A DNA stretch of 64,000 nucleotides from Lytechinus variegatus (GCF_018143015.1 NC_054743.1:34311934-34375933), one strand, 5' to 3'. Positions 12,301 through 23,103 are shown, numbered from the stretch's first letter. The notes: generated by a model not told the origin, from the letters alone. Numbers and translations are program-made.

Positions 12301-12880
12301 TTGGGAGCTTCGAGTGAGTCTTGCATTCTTCGTACATAGTTGAACTCTTGAGTCATAGTACAGAATAGACAGATACATCTATAGGCCTAATTATATGAAA
12401 AAAAATAAGTTGTTGGTTAGTGCATAGCCTTATTGGCATGGTACCTTTATAAAAAAAGGTGTTTTTAGTGAAACATTTCTCGTTTAGATTTTCATAATTT
12501 TACCAATACAAGAAGGCATCATTGTCGTGGTATCAATATAGTGGCCGATTTTTATATGTACGTTATAATTTTAGAGTTAAAGATGATTGTTATAGGTTTT
12601 ATTGGTTAGTTTTAGTATTAAGTCACTGATATTCATCCAAATTGTGATGTCTAAAAAGACAATTAAAATAAATCCCTAAACTAAAAAGTGACTCCTTATC
12701 ATTGTGTAGGCCGACATTCTTACAAAGAGGAATTGAAACTATAAATCCACATCGGATGCGGCTACTGACCAGTGAGACTTTTATTTTGGATCCTAAAGAT
12801 GTTTTAAATCTAAAATGATTCAAATTGAAATATTTGAGGTATATATTCGGCTAGTCTAGTTTAGCCGAGGTGGGCCCATT
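9303..12880. other. No gene recognised; G runs and unassigned repeat fragments
   Basis: Pentanucleotide ATTCC/ATTCT-rich DNA lies at about 9826-9880. G homopolymers lie at about 10470, 10706, 11557 and 11880. The stretch at 11735-11890, with ATATTTCACCC and then a pyrimidine-rich run, resembles the interior of the element at 26934-27171 and may be a decayed relative. No reading frame here shows a domain I know. Confidence 0.45.
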
Positions 12881-13079
12881 CAGGGGCGGATCCAGGATTT
12901 TTCGAAGGGGATGCACATTTTTCCTAGGAAAATTTGATAAGGCAAAAAATGAACGGTCGTCACTTTCGAAAGGGGGGGGGGCACACTTCTGTTTTAACAG
13001 CATTTTTACATTACACATTTTAATTGTGCCTCCCAATAGGGGGACACGGGTCGACTGTGCCCCGCCCCCGGATTCTCCA
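12881..13079. mobile_element. Short nonautonomous element with 11 bp flanking duplication and internal G run
   Basis: The flanks carry an exact 11 bp direct repeat, GTGGGCCCATT, at 12870-12880 and 13080-13090. The insert starts CAGGGGCGGATCCAGG; the complement of its end, CTGGAGAATCCGGGGGCGG, resembles that, giving a weak terminal inverted repeat. A G homopolymer sits at about 12966. An 11 bp duplication would fit a Mutator-like element, but this is inference from length only. Confidence 0.65.
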
Positions 13080-13347
13080 GTGGGCCCATTAATGATTCAG
13101 AACAGGCATGCAGCTCTCAGAATCGTCCGTCAAAATATCAGCGGATTTTTTTTAACTACCACGTACCCATCCGCCCCTCTCTCTCCCTTCTTTTTTCTTT
13201 CCTACTTTACTTCCAAAATTTTTCTCTATTTTAAAGACTCTCCTCCCTTTTCCCCTCCACATTTTTATCTCTCTTCGTGTCCAATCTGCTGTATCGATTC
13301 CTTTTTTTGCAATAAATGAAAAAAAAATGGAATAGCATACTTTCATG

Positions 13348-13568
13348 CACTCTAAAAAGAGTTAAAACTTACCCAATATTGGGTAGAAAGGAAACATGCA
13401 TGTTTGCTGGGTATTTTTTCCCCTCAATATTGGGCAAAATGCATAGTTAAATGGCAAATTCCAACGCAACATTGCGTAAAATTTACAACATATTTTGTAT
13501 CTTTTTACCCAACAAAAATGTATGTTCCCATTTTACACAATGTTGGGTAAACCTTTTTTTTTAGAGTG
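13348..13568. mobile_element. MITE, CCCAATATTGGG family, copy 1 (uninterrupted)
   Basis: Ends are CACTCTAAAAA and its complement TTTTTTAGAGTG. The interior carries ACCCAATATTGGGTA, AACATGCATGTTTGCTGGGTA and the inverted partners TACCCAACAAAAATGTATGTT and ACACAATGTTGGGTAA. It has no coding capacity. This copy shows the empty site for the insertion in copy 2 at 14145-14786. Confidence 0.88.
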
Positions 13569-14144
13569 CGCAATGGTCGGTGAGGGTGTGTGCGTATTGA
13601 TAATTCACTCCCGAAAAGTGTACCATGACGAAAGATGACAAACACCAAGAATCATTTGTAACAAACTAACAAAACAACACATACAACAAAAAATTGTTCA
13701 TTTCTTTACGCTATGTACACCGGCCGTTACATGAATCATGTTTAACATGATTAATGTGCAAACAGTCGGGAGAAAGTGACGGTGGAACATTGAGATGTGA
13801 GTTACGATGACAGATCAGAACGTTTCAACACGAATGTTTTATGTCTAAAAGGCGTGATGTTATGTGAACATCGGTTTAAAAAGGGAAGAGCGAGAGGAAA
13901 ACAACATACAAACTTCTCTTATATACTGGCAGAGATTGATTTTTCTTTAAAAGTTTGTTTTTATTGACAAAAATCAAAGTCGTTATATCTTAAACCTGAT
14001 GCTCTTGGTACAGCCAAAACATTTTACATGTAAGAAGTGCATGGAGATTTCAATTATGCCTTATGCACTCCAAGATTATTTTCTTGAATTATTTTTGCAA
14101 TTTAGAGAACTTTGAATAACATCGCCATTTCTTGTTACATTTTA
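13569..14144. other. No feature recognised
   Basis: Unremarkable AT-rich DNA between two copies of the same MITE family. Confidence 0.45.
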
Positions 14145-14200
14145 CACTCTAAAACAGAGAGTAAAAAAATGCCGAATATTGGGTAAAAAGGGAACATGCA

Positions 14201-14610
14201 CGGGGGGGGGGGGATGATGATTTCCTGGGTTCCTGTGATGGCAAGGGGGCCATTTCATAAAACTTGTTATAATTAAAAAACTTACAGTTATAATTTAAAG
14301 CTATAATTTTATTGGCTGATGGCAAATTTGTTATGGGAATTGAAGATTTATTATAATAACATTTTAAACAAGTCTTTATGAAACAAAATGCAACTGTCAG
14401 CCTTTAAAATTGCATCATTCGATTCCTCAAGAGCTAATTTGTGACAGAAATCTTGCACATGTTTTACATGTAAAAAAACATACCCCTTGCTCTGAAATGA
14501 GTCTCTAGTTTTTATGAAGCATTTCTTTCATTTCCTTATGTGACCATCATGAACCGTACAAATATATTCAATAAAGATACAACTTTTGTAAATTAAAAAA
14601 AAAAAAAAAA
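14201..14610 (+). mobile_element. Poly(A)-tailed retroposed insert, probably an mRNA 3' end
   Basis: The roughly 410 bp insert is flanked by direct repeats AAAAAGGGAACATGCA (14185-14200) and AAAAGGGAACATGCA (14611-14625). It ends in about 20 A residues from 14595, and a canonical AATAAA lies at 14570-14575, about 20 bases before the tail. Target-site duplication, poly(A) tail and a correctly spaced polyadenylation signal are marks of LINE-mediated retroposition of a Pol II transcript. There is no tRNA-like head or long frame, so the likely source is a 5'-truncated 3' UTR. It contains a foldback element, presumably part of the source transcript. Confidence 0.8.
14247..14388. mobile_element. 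Foldback element inside the retroposed insert
   Basis: Left end GGGCCATTTCATAAAACTTG and right end CAAGTCTTTATGAAAC are imperfect inverted repeats of the GGGCCCGTTTCATAAA group. The centre is ATTTTATTGGCTGATGGC, keeping the ATTGGCTG core. The arms are AT-rich (TTATAATT/AATTATAA-like). Confidence 0.75.
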
Positions 14611-14786
14611 AAAAGGGAACATGCATGTTTGCTGGGTAAATTTTCCCCCAATTTAGGGGAAAATGCATATTATGTGTTAACTTCAACGTAACATTGCGTA
14701 AAATGTAAAAAATATTTCGTACTTTTTTTAACCAACAAACATGTATGTTCCCATTTTACCTAATATTGGGTAAACCCTATAGAGTG

Positions 14787-15362
14787 TAGGGAATTTGAAA
14801 GCGTAGCCTTCATTTAGCAACTGTCGTCATGTTCATATTCGTGCATGGAGCGGAAATTTTGTGGAAAATTTTCAGATTACTACACAAAAATAATGTTTCT
14901 CTACAAATCGATCGGCAATGAAATCAGTGAACTTCAAAATACATTTTATTTGTAGTCATGCTTCTTCGGCCAACATGGTGTTAGTAGGATGTTTAAAGTG
15001 TGAGATTGGTGTCTTTAATGATAAATGGGGGACACGAACCTTGAATATATTCTATGATAAATCAACAAGAAAGCTAAGTCAAACAAACTTCATCACCGAG
15101 ACGCAACGCAGAGATAACAACCTCCACTCCATCTCAATGGTCACATGAAATTCATGTCCTCCAAAAGTACTGTCCTCTTTGGGGAGGTAAGTAAAAGTAA
15201 TTTATATATGTATAGCAATTACTTTAATGCCTATCTTTTGCTAGTAGGTCCATAGTCATATAGATGAAAGAGAACCACGCAATTACTAGTTAAAAAATAG
15301 GGCTCAATAAAATACAAATTCAATGTAAATCTGTGGAAAAGAAAAAAAACAGGTGCTGACAC
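14787..15362. other. No feature recognised
   Basis: A good splice-donor-like GAGGTAAGTA occurs at about 15184, but the open frame preceding it is under 25 codons and unrecognisable. No gene is supported. Confidence 0.4.
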
Positions 15363-15569
15363 ATGGCCGTACCCCTATATAGAAATTTTGAAAACACACA
15401 GTTTTTTTACTGAAAATTTTCAAAAAAAAAATCACCAAAATGAAATACTAATGCGCTCCCATGTCAAGCTCAGTCGCTTCGTCCCCTTGCCTTCGCTTCG
15501 AGTTTCTTTGAAAATTTGTACTCAATCTTGCCCCCCCCCCACCACCGAAAAAACATGCGTACGGCCATG
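15363..15569 (-). mobile_element. Short nonautonomous element, ATGGCCGTAC termini with C run, copy 1
   Basis: Termini ATGGCCGTAC (15363-15372) and GTACGGCCAT are perfect inverted repeats. In the minus orientation it reads GGCCGTACGCATG, then a G run, then GAAACTCGAAGCGAAGG and GAAGCGACTGAGCTTG. The element at 57961-58184 has the same order in the plus orientation. No reading frame is conserved. Confidence 0.78.
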
Positions 15570-16596
15570 ACCAGGCTGGCAATTGCTAGAGGTACATCCG
15601 AGGTCTGTCATGTATCTGAGGTCCGTTGGAGAAAGAGTTCTATCATGGAGAAATGGAGTAGGCCTACCGAAGTGAAGACGTCACAAAAGTCAAAAGTGTA
15701 TTATTGGGCTGGTTCTAAAAGTTCGGAACCAGGCCAATAATACATCATTGGAGCTAATTATGTATTCATGAGGTCATATCTCAGGCCCCCATGGACCGAT
15801 TTGCACCAAACTTTGGAAGTGGAGGTATTTCATCATGCTCTAACAAAATTATGAAGGCAAAATTGGAAAATTAATGACGTCATACTTCGGCATTCTGTAC
15901 TATTTATCCAGAGAGGTAAGATTTTAATTAGTTCGACCTTTCATCGCTGCTTCCATAAACAACCATCCATCCATTTTTTTTGGGGGGGGGGGTTACGTTA
16001 TTTCAGCAACAGCCTTCCCAGTGGATGACGACTAACCGAGGGACAGGTTTTCAGGCGACATAGAAGTTGGAATGGACTAGATGTAAACACGACAGGAACA
16101 GAAGTGATAATATATTGTTATTACTGTATACAATCAGATAGTATCATTGTCAGACTGCATGTCGAAACGGATTAGTACTCGCTGGTCTTTCCACCTCCAT
16201 CGAATGTTTTAACTGATAATATCAGAATAAAAGGATCAGACAAAAGATGATGTAGGACGGTACCGTCTAACCTAAAAAAAATCCGAACATTTCAGATTTT
16301 AAATGCGACCATTTCGTATTATTATGTCTTTTGGAATGTTTGAAAAGTCAAACAATGTTAGACAAAAGTTCGAAATGTTTCTCTTCTCATCCTGATCCTG
16401 TCCTGTAAACCTGAAAATTTCTGGAAATTGACCGACAGGGGTGGGGGTATAGCCACGGGAGGTCACCCCCTCCCCCTTGCCAAAGAAAAAAGAGTTTCAA
16501 TTTGTATGTAAGTACGGAGCGTATAGCAAGACAGCTTGGAAATACGCATTTTAATCATATGCCCTCGCCCCCTTGCACAGTTTATATAAATCTAGG
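15570..16596. other. No gene recognised; G run near 15983
   Basis: A TTTTTTTTGGGGGGGGGG junction lies near 15975-15992. No coding or RNA gene was recognised in this kilobase. Confidence 0.45.
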
Positions 16597-16761
16597 TGGG
16601 TGTTTCATAAAGCTGCTCGTAAGCAGTAAGTTAAGAGCAACTTCAAGAACGACTGGTGATCCTTTCTTGTGGTAAATGGTATATTCATTCGCGATGGTTA
16701 AGCGCGTAAGAAAGGATCACCAGTCGTTCTTAAATTCGCTCCTAATTTATGAAACGGCCCC
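16597..16761. mobile_element. Foldback element, TTTCATAAAGCTG type 2, copy 1
   Basis: Left arm TGTTTCATAAAGCTG, then GTTAAGAGCAACTT, AAGAACGACTGGTGATCC and TTTCTTGTGG. The right arm is GTAAGAAAGGATCACCAG, TCGTTCTTAAATTCGC and TTTATGAAACGGCCCC. The outermost bases match type 1 foldbacks but the arms differ entirely. Confidence 0.85.
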
Positions 16762-17026
16762 AGATATGTTAATTTCCCCCGGTATAGGCCTGCCTGGTGA
16801 ATCCATCTGTTAACCGAGAATGATATGAGAAAATGAATGAAACTCGTCATAGTTTAACACACAGTAACACTAAGAGTCACCGTCTCAGACTGTCAAAACC
16901 AAGAACAAGTTATGTAAGTTATATACAATCTCTAATATGTTAATTTCCAAGCTAAGCAAAATTGTCCTCTGTAAACAAAATTATCTGTAAGTAAATCAAA
17001 CATATGGGGTCGCCAAAAAGGCGATA

Positions 17027-17108
17027 CGCTGCGAGTAGGGTTCGAACCTACGCGGGAAGATCCCATTGGATTTCAAGTCCAACGCCTTAACCACTCGGCC
17101 ATCGCAGC
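17027..17108 (-). tRNA. tRNA-Ser(UGA), gene 1
   Basis: This 82 nt type II tRNA gene reads 5' GCTGCGATGGCCGAGTGG on the minus strand. Acceptor arms GCTGCGA and TCGCAGC pair perfectly, with discriminator G. The anticodon stem TTGGA/TCCAA encloses loop CTTGAAA, giving anticodon TGA (17073-17075), which reads UCA and other UCN serine codons. A long variable arm (GGG ATCTT CCC) and T arm GTAGG TTCGAAC CCTAC follow. A TTTTT run about 10 nt downstream is a Pol III terminator. There is no intron and no encoded CCA. It is identical to gene 2, 501 bp away. Confidence 0.96.
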
Positions 17109-17527
17109 TCCATGGTGAGCAACTTTACGTTGTTTCTTCTCTTTCCACACTTCTGATAAAAATAAATAATCGACATGCAAAAAATAGATAACGATGCACC
17201 AAGTAGGCCTTATATCTGACTCAAATTATTTCGAGTGGATGAAATTTAAACGTCGAACAAAAATGTAGCTCCATATCACACCTTGACTCGGACTTGAATT
17301 GACTTGAAAAGTATATTAACGGCCTTATACTACTCAAATCTTAAAATAAAAGGCCTCATCTACTGAAAATAATAAATTAGAACATCGGGGTTCTTTATTG
17401 GCGCATATATTGTCTTTTTTTAGAGCGCCGTTAAAAGGCAATCAACAACAACATCGCTCAATTCCCTAGTCAGTGCTTTGAATGAATATTTGACTGTCAT
17501 GACTTATTTACTCTAAAAAGGGAATAA

Positions 17528-17609
17528 CGCTGCGAGTAGGGTTCGAACCTACGCGGGAAGATCCCATTGGATTTCAAGTCCAACGCCTTAACCACTCGGC
17601 CATCGCAGC
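17528..17609 (-). tRNA. tRNA-Ser(UGA), gene 2
   Basis: Sequence-identical to the gene at 17027-17108, with anticodon TGA at 17574-17576 and all stems intact. The minus-strand 5' flank CATGGAGCTG is shared with gene 1 for only a few bases, so the pair is not a recent long tandem duplication. A TTTTT terminator lies about 6 nt after the 3' end. Confidence 0.96.
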
Positions 17610-19059
17610 TCCATGAAATGTGAATATTATTTTGTTTCTTTCTTTCTTCCCTTAAACTGGTTTTAAAAATCGTTTGAAATGTCATACTCATACAATCGAA
17701 AAATTAACGTGAATGAACAATGATATTAAATATTTTCCCTCGCCCGTTATGTTGTTAACCATTCAAATTGATTGCTGCGTCCAAATTGTTTCATTTCATT
17801 TTACACAGAACAACAATAATTTGATCGAATATGATTACAATGACATTTGCAAATGAAACTTATACCCAAAAATAATAATTGAGGTAGGTACGGTATAGTA
17901 AAGTATTATCATAAAACATTTTACGCCCTACATGGATAAAAATGGAATTGAATGCCCCTCATTAAATTGTCCTGACGCCCCTCCTTCGTTTCTCCGCCTC
18001 TCTCCCACTACTCCTCTCTCCCTGTCACTCTCTCACCATCACCGCATATAGCTGTCGGCAGATAGTATCAATGAGTTGGTGTTATCTGTCTGTAATCCTA
18101 ATCATTTAGAAAGAAAACCATCGTGTTTTTCTAACTGATCTTCAGACTTTCCTGATATGCGCGTGTCGGAGATTCTTTTTCCAACTCAAGCACCGGTCAT
18201 CGTCACCATCATGCATTTATATTCAGCCTGCGATCCAGGCATCCTCCTTCTGCACCTCATCCGTTTGCTTTAATCTGTAATCTCATATCCACTTTATTCG
18301 TTAGTTAATTCCATACTAAATTTCTATGATATAATTATATTTCATAACTTAATAAATCAGCTTCTTTAATCCAACATGAGTCGATCGATAGTTCATCAAC
18401 AAATCAAGTCACAAATAGATTTTCGGGTATAATTTTTTTTCATTCATACCAATAATTACAATAGTTTAAGTATTCTATCATAATTTCACGATTCATGTAT
18501 CCATAGTCATTATAATAAATTAGTTTTGATCAATATTTTACCCACTATATTTCATTTTCGATAAATAATTTTTATACTCAATCTATGAATCTTTATAGCG
18601 AAATCATTTATGATTCCTTAAATGAAGGATTATCACATAATCGACGCCTGGATTCATCCTTTACAGTCATGCCTTTTTTTGGCGCAAATCAAAATTTACG
18701 TGACCATGATGACTGCACAGGATTTTCCAAGCGTTAAATTATCTGGGAGGACATACTCTTTCAGGCCATTATTATGTGTTCATGACAGTAGTAAAGTTGG
18801 AATTAACATGATCCTGTTTTTCAGTCATCTTGAAGAAGACGTCATTATGGTCGTACGATATTACTTGAATTCAAAATTTAAATTTCTATTTGAGATTTTA
18901 ATTTTCGGTATCTATTACAAATTCAAATGCACACATATCTCCTCGTAAATTTATGTGGACCTTTGAACGACCCAAACGCCGTCTAACGTGTGTTTCGTCC
19001 AGGCAAATTTCGTCATGTTTCGTCATCCCATACGAGTCTGCAGCACTGATCTCAATTCA
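17610..19059. other. No feature recognised
   Basis: AT-rich DNA without repeat ends, tRNA boxes or convincing frames. A frame at 18622-18948 reaches 108 codons but has no recognisable motif and no start or splice context. Confidence 0.4.
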
Positions 19060-19227
19060 GGTGGCCGATTCATATAGCTGTTCGTAAGTTAAGAGCGACT
19101 TTAAGAACGATTGGTGATCCTTTCTTACGCGCTAAACCATCGCCATTGAATATACCATTTACCATAAGAAAGGATCACCAGTCGTCTTAAAGTCGCTCTT
19201 AACTTATAAACAGCTATATGAAACACC
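19060..19227. mobile_element. Foldback element, type 2, copy 2
   Basis: Left arm begins GGTGGCCGATTCATATAGC, then TAAGTTAAGAGCGACTT and AGAACGATTGGTGATCC. The right arm is AGGATCACCAGTCGTC, TTAAAGTCGCTCTTAACTTA and AGCTATATGAAACACC. The centre CGCCATTGAATATACCATTT resembles that of copy 1. Confidence 0.88.
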
Positions 19228-19228
19228 T

Positions 19229-19409
19229 GGGGCCCGTTTCATAAAGCTGTTTGTAAGTTAAGAGCGACTTTGAGAACGACTGGTGAACCTTTCTTGTGGT
19301 AAATGATGTTCACCATTAGATGTTGGTGATCATTTATCACGTAAGAAGGGATCACCAGTTGTTCTTAAAGTCGCTCTTAACTTACGAACAGCTATATGAA
19401 ACGCCCCCC
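19229..19409. mobile_element. Foldback element, type 2, copy 3, adjacent to copy 2
   Basis: Starts GGGGCCCGTTTCATAAAGC one base after copy 2 ends and runs to GCTATATGAAACGCCCCCC. The arms share GTTAAGAGCGACTTTGAGAA with the other type 2 copies, while the centre has its own small hairpin (GATGTTCACC... and GTTGGTGATC). The head-to-tail adjacency suggests insertion at or duplication from a foldback terminus. Confidence 0.88.
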
Positions 19410-20101
19410 TGATTTGACATTGGTCTGCATGCACAGAGCGTGATTGAAACTTGTATAACTGTATAAAGTGAGTCTTCACACTAGACTAGCATAACCAGCT
19501 GTGCGTAATTCGATGAGAGGGACCTTAGGCTGCATATTCAGACCACTTTCCTCGAGTTTAAAGGTTTGCACAGCAAACTATTTTACTCCAGCCTTCAGCC
19601 TTCATCTCATGAAAAACGCATCAGAACTTCAAAACATTCAACCAGTGAGCGAGACATCGATAATGCTAAAGATAGAGATGATGATGATTTTAAAACAATG
19701 AAGACATTATCGGTAGAACACTCGGAACGTTCATTGGGTGAGTGGAATACCCCCTGTATATTAATGAAAAGAAAACACCAAATTTTATTCATGATTTGAT
19801 TGATTTCATCCCACGTTATTGCTCTCATGCTGTGGAAACATGCCAATATGTCCCGTCTCATATCGTGTTTTGACGAGACTTGAAGGAAAAGGAACATACT
19901 GACCTAGATGTATCGGAAAGATCGTATATCATGGTTGCCACGGTAACGAGATGTCATCACTTTGAAACAGGACCAGGAAAGAAGACGGGCTTCTCTATAA
20001 TAAGAGACTTGACTGACATAGGATCGGGTGGTGTGGGTGTGTTGTGAGGTAGCGTCTCCAGAACGACCGAAAAAAACTTAGATCAAACGGATGGTAAAGT
20101 G

Positions 20102-20479
20102 ACAGTTCGTCCACTGCCAACTCGTCCACTCACCACATGGTCTACCTTCATTTAGTCTAATGCCATTCCACCCATCAACATTTGGTCCAACAACCATTTG
20201 GTCCAATCATCACTTCGTCTAATCACCAGTTTGTCTATGACCATTTCGTCTCATAACCACTTGGTCTAATATTCGTTTTATTTTCATTTATTTTGCCCAA
20301 TTAACATTTAGTCTAATTAGACCAAATGGTATATGGACTAAATGGCTATTGGACCGGGTGTGAGTGGATGAAATGGCAATTAGACCATGTGGATATTGGA
20401 CGAACTGATGGTAGACCAAACGATAGTAGACGAGTTGGCAATTGGAGGAATTGGCATTGGACCAAATGAAAATAAACCA
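20102..20479 (+). mobile_element. GGTCTAAT-repeat element, copy 1
   Basis: About 380 bp built from degenerate 12-16 bp units. The left half reads TTGGTCYAATNNCCA-like units (ATTTGGTCCAACAACC, ACTTCGTCTAATCACC). After TTAGTCTAATTAGACCAAA the right half reads the complement (ATTGGACCGGG, ATTAGACCATGTGG, ATTGGACGAACTG). It ends TTGGACCAAATGAAAATAAA. The whole is a mosaic inverted repeat. Copies lie at 24007-24345 (opposite strand) and 27776-28160. It has no coding capacity. Confidence 0.85.
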
Positions 20480-22758
20480 AACAGAGGAGGGGGGGGGGGG
20501 GAGTGGTGGCAAATGTACAATGAATGGGAGAATCGGAAGCCGCGGAACAGTATTGAATTTTTTTTTTTTGGGGGGGGGGCTGAGAGGGGGTTTTCTTAAA
20601 AAATTGATATTCTCTGCTGTGATTTCATATGCCTGAATAGACTCTTGACCGTAAACTTTAGAAGTAGGCCCCTATAACACAAAACGGTGAGATCACTACT
20701 TAGTATAGGCCTATTCATGAAAATGTTAAAGAAATATTCAAACGCCAGACCAATTGCAGATTTAGGAAGAATTTATAAGCATAGACCTATAAGGTAGCAG
20801 CCACTATTATACACGAAAAGAGAACCAGCGCAAATTCTTGAAAAATCGGTTGGGGTTTGCTTACGGTAATTTATATTATTTTGATCTTATATTATTTTTT
20901 TGAAGCTAAAAGGGTTAGTTATTCATGTTGTTTATTTTGGTTATCAGGGCAAAGACTTGTCCACAGGGAAGCCACGACGGAGATGACAGAGCGGGAGCCT
21001 CTCAAGACACCACGCCAGCGTCTCGGGGCAGGGATTCTCTCAACTCTCGTTTCAAGTTTCAGGGGATGTCTTGTTGTGCTATGTTTCTTGTTCGTAAATA
21101 TTTTCTCTCCCTCCTTGTTGGGTGGTCATTGAGATGTGCAGGCGCCAGGGAAGACAGTGGAGAGGAGAGATGAGAATATGAGATGAAAGATATTCAAAGA
21201 GAAAGAGAGAGGGAGGGAAGGAGAGAGGGAGAGAGAGGGGGGCGGGAGATATAAAGGAGAGAATAAGGGAAGAGGGGAATTATCTTTTAGATAATGGGGA
21301 AGGGCGACCAAAATGAAGACTGTATTGATGAGGGGAAGGGGGCCGAGGGCGCGATCATGAAAAAGATCGTGTCACGAAAGGGAGTGGGATGTGTAATTAT
21401 TCGAAACAAGGGAGATGGACAAACAAATAAGAACTTTTAATGATAAGAGTAGGGGGTGGGATAGGGGATGAGAAAGATTAAAACGGGGGGGGGGTAAGAA
21501 ATAGGGAGAGGATGAGAGACTACCATCACCGAAAAAAGGGAAGACTGGACAGGAGAAAGCAGAGAGAAAGGAGATCAATAGAACAAGAAGCAGACTAAAC
21601 TTAAATCCTGTGTAGACTTCACTGTTTGATTTACTCATGTCTTGCTTGCAATTTGTTACCATGGAAACGATCATCCATCTTTCATTCCCTCCTATCACAT
21701 TTCCTTCCATCTTCATGCACTGCGCCCCTTTCATTTTTCCCATTCTGCAACTCTTTTCTTCTTTCTCTCTTTCTCATGATCAAAGATATAATATCATCCG
21801 TCTTCACCACTCCATTTTCATCATTTCGTCAGGGGAAATTATAGGACAAAATTAAACTCGTAAATTTTCTTTCTGTGGTCTAAACAGCAAGTTGAAACAA
21901 AAAACATGTGGTTGTTGTCTATTGATTTTTGACTGTCTGGATGCTAAACCAAATTAAACATTTTAAAATGATATTTTGATTAAGTTAGTTTCATATGATT
22001 ATCATCATATATATTGTATGATCATGAAAAATACTTGATCATTGCAATCGAAAAAAAAAAAAAAACCGACCCATTTTGTATTTTTATAGATCTACAGTCT
22101 TTGTTTGATCAAGAAACTCTTTTTACATGTTTTAATGACTCTTTTGAATTTATACATCGTATGTTTGTACCAACGAAGATCTTTTTATTGTATTTTTTTT
22201 CTTCAAACAATATCCCCCTTATTAATGAAAACATGGATCACCAATAGCACCAAAAATATCATAACGTGATTAAATTTCAAGACGCAATCATATTGCGGCA
22301 TAAATTACTTTGCAAGTTCGATTTTTTTATATGAATCATCAGTAAGAGACATCCACCCTTAATGATGGAGGAATCATTCCCCCCCCCATCATGTCCATAA
22401 ACCATTTTAAGTGATTTCATTTTTAACAATGAGAAATTCACATTTAATATTTGCAGTATGAAATCACCAAAGTAAATTTTAAGAACAGTGCTTCGTATGA
22501 AAATAGCCTTTCCTTTATTAAAAAAATAGTAAAGTAAAAAGAGATGAACATTCTGGTGATCTGAATGAAGTAGAAAATTGGGTTGTGAAGTAATGAATTA
22601 TTGATTCCCATATGTAAATTATTGAGGCCAAATTCATCAAACGATGCAAAAATAGGTATCTATCAAGTAACATCAGACGGAAAATATTTCGAGCGGATGA
22701 GGTTTTACGCTCGACCATAACTTCCCTGGCCATAGTTATAGACTCGAAAAAGGATGAT
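20480..22758. other. No gene proven; purine-rich DNA and G runs
   Basis: G runs lie at about 20488, 20570 and 21486. Purine-rich AGAGGGAGGG DNA covers about 21190-21250. A GC-richer island at 20947-21092 follows an acceptor-like TTTTGGTTATCAG and precedes a donor-like GTAAAT, but it shows no known domain; see findings. Confidence 0.4.
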
Positions 22759-22840
22759 CGCTGCGAGTAGGGTTCGAACCTACGCGGGAAGATCCCACTG
22801 GATTTCAAGTCCAACGCCTTAACCACTCGGCCATCGCAGC
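22759..22840 (-). tRNA. tRNA-Ser(UGA), gene 3
   Basis: Matches genes 1 and 2 except for one base at the foot of the anticodon stem, where the 27-43 pair changes from T-A to T-G wobble. All other stems, the long variable arm, discriminator G and anticodon TGA (22805-22807) are intact. A TTTTT terminator follows about 8 nt downstream on the minus strand. Flanks differ from genes 1 and 2. Confidence 0.95.
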
Positions 22841-22984
22841 TCCGTGATATGTATGCCCAATGCTATTTCTTCAATTTTCCCTTTTCTTTATCAAAATATT
22901 CTTTCCTGTCAGATTTTGGTCTATTTGCAATAGCGCCATCTACGACAGAATACAGTTTTCGGTTGATATCGGGTGGGAGGTGGG

Positions 22985-23103
22985 TAGTCTGCTATGCAGA
23001 CTCTGAATGGCTCGTGAGGTGGGATCTGCTACTTCGCAAACCAGCCTGAAAGGGCGAGCGCAGCTTCTGCAGCCTCAGTAGACCTAGTCTGCTATGCAGA
23101 CTC
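22985..23103. repeat. Identical 19 bp hairpin repeated 100 bp apart
   Basis: TAGTCTGCTATGCAGACTC occurs at 22985-23003 and again at 23085-23103. Each is a short hairpin (AGTCTGC TAT GCAGACT). They bracket GC-richer DNA and may be termini or internal motifs of a small mobile element; no target duplication was seen. Confidence 0.7.

Larger units (their letters stand above)
14145..14786. mobile_element. MITE, CCCAATATTGGG family, copy 2, split by an insertion
   Basis: The left part (14145-14200) begins CACTCTAAAAC and includes GAATATTGGGTAAAAAGGG. The right part (14611-14786) begins AAAAGGGAACATGCATG and ends TATAGAGTG. Together they match the copy at 13348-13568 in order. The break coincides with a duplicated AAAAGGGAACATGCA, so the MITE was in place before the insert arrived. 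Confidence 0.88.
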
